This document shows positions 60,851 to 60,938 of a stretch of DNA of 60,938 nucleotides, piece after piece; the first letter of the stretch is position 1; each line of letters starts with the position of its first letter. This DNA comes from Lachnospiraceae bacterium (GTDB lineage Bacteria > Bacillota > Clostridia > Lachnospirales > Lachnospiraceae). The notes below the pieces were generated by a model that saw only the letters and a program-made list of their open reading frames with translations, was not told the DNA's origin and searched no databases. The stretch covers positions 1 to 60,938 of the forward strand of contig SVDZ01000005.1 in NCBI GenBank assembly GCA_015057625.1, in the 5' to 3' direction. Made by a program: the position numbers and the translations under genes.

Positions 60851-60938
60851 TGGGCATGCGTTCCACACTTGATTTTTTGTTCTGGAACGTACCTCATATT
60901 CTTATATCTCTTATGGGCATACGTTCCACACTTGATTT
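60851..60938. repeat. palindromic repeat at the right edge, related to loci 1 and 2
   Basis: GGGCATGCGTTCCACACTTG near 60853 and a close copy near 60915 lie 63 bp apart. The first forms a hairpin with TCTGGAACGTA (60881-60891) across 13 bases. Arm length, T-rich loop and position of TTCCA match the third hairpin of locus 2. The window ends inside the second unit. Confidence 0.6.

Overview
The window reads as a chromosomal piece of a low-GC, butyrate-forming, Gram-positive anaerobe, most likely a Lachnospiraceae member related to Butyrivibrio, Roseburia or Eubacterium. The case rests on a thl-crt-hbd-bcd-etfB-etfA butyrate operon, large secreted multidomain carbohydrate-active proteins with Thr/Pro-rich linkers, a flagellin lysine methylase and ferredoxin-dependent indolepyruvate oxidoreductase. 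The species cannot be fixed from the sequence alone.

Layout. 0.2-7.4 kb (minus): a WapA-like Rhs/YD-repeat exported protein with a hydrophobic C-terminal tip, followed by four small genes that are candidate immunity or cargo genes. 7.8-12.2 kb (plus): a secreted two-enzyme protein (GH99/71-like plus GH43-CBM6). 12.3-13.7 kb: AzgA-type purine permease. 13.9-20.1 kb (minus): the butyrate operon, with a consensus-type Rex operator on its promoter and a strong hairpin in three of its five gene junctions. 20.3-24.9 kb: moxR-DUF58-transglutaminase cluster. 25-33.3 kb (minus): DUF975, metA, ilvE, an esterase, ligA, rluF-type synthase, thiN and a membrane protein. 33.5 kb (plus): tRNA-Arg(CCG).

34.7-36.4 kb is an accessory patch with an array of 84-85 bp palindromic units, a small secreted protein, an immunity-like gene and a frame-disrupted gene. 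A SleB-type wall hydrolase follows, with three 11-bp-spaced WalR half-sites in front of it. 37.3-44.6 kb: a leucine-rich-repeat surface protein, FliB, a secreted basic-secretory-protein-type metalloprotease with F5/8 domains, and flavodoxin. 44.8-49.7 kb: methionine aminopeptidase and a metal-efflux system (P1B ATPase, detached HMA protein, His-rich ArsR sensor) flanking an Rpn-type nuclease gene. 50.0-50.3 kb holds a second 84-85 bp palindrome array. 50.4-54.1 kb: paaK-iorB-iorA for aryl-keto-acid fermentation. 54.2-57.2 kb: a secreted GH64-type beta-1,3-glucanase. The right end has small genes, a (p)ppGpp-hydrolase-like HD protein and more palindromes.

Three secreted enzymes (7.8, 40.4 and 54.2 kb) carry the same unassigned module of about 160 residues, at the C-terminus in one and the N-terminus in the other two. 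This shared module, the two-locus palindrome array and the Rhs tip with membrane-protein partners are the least explained parts of the window.
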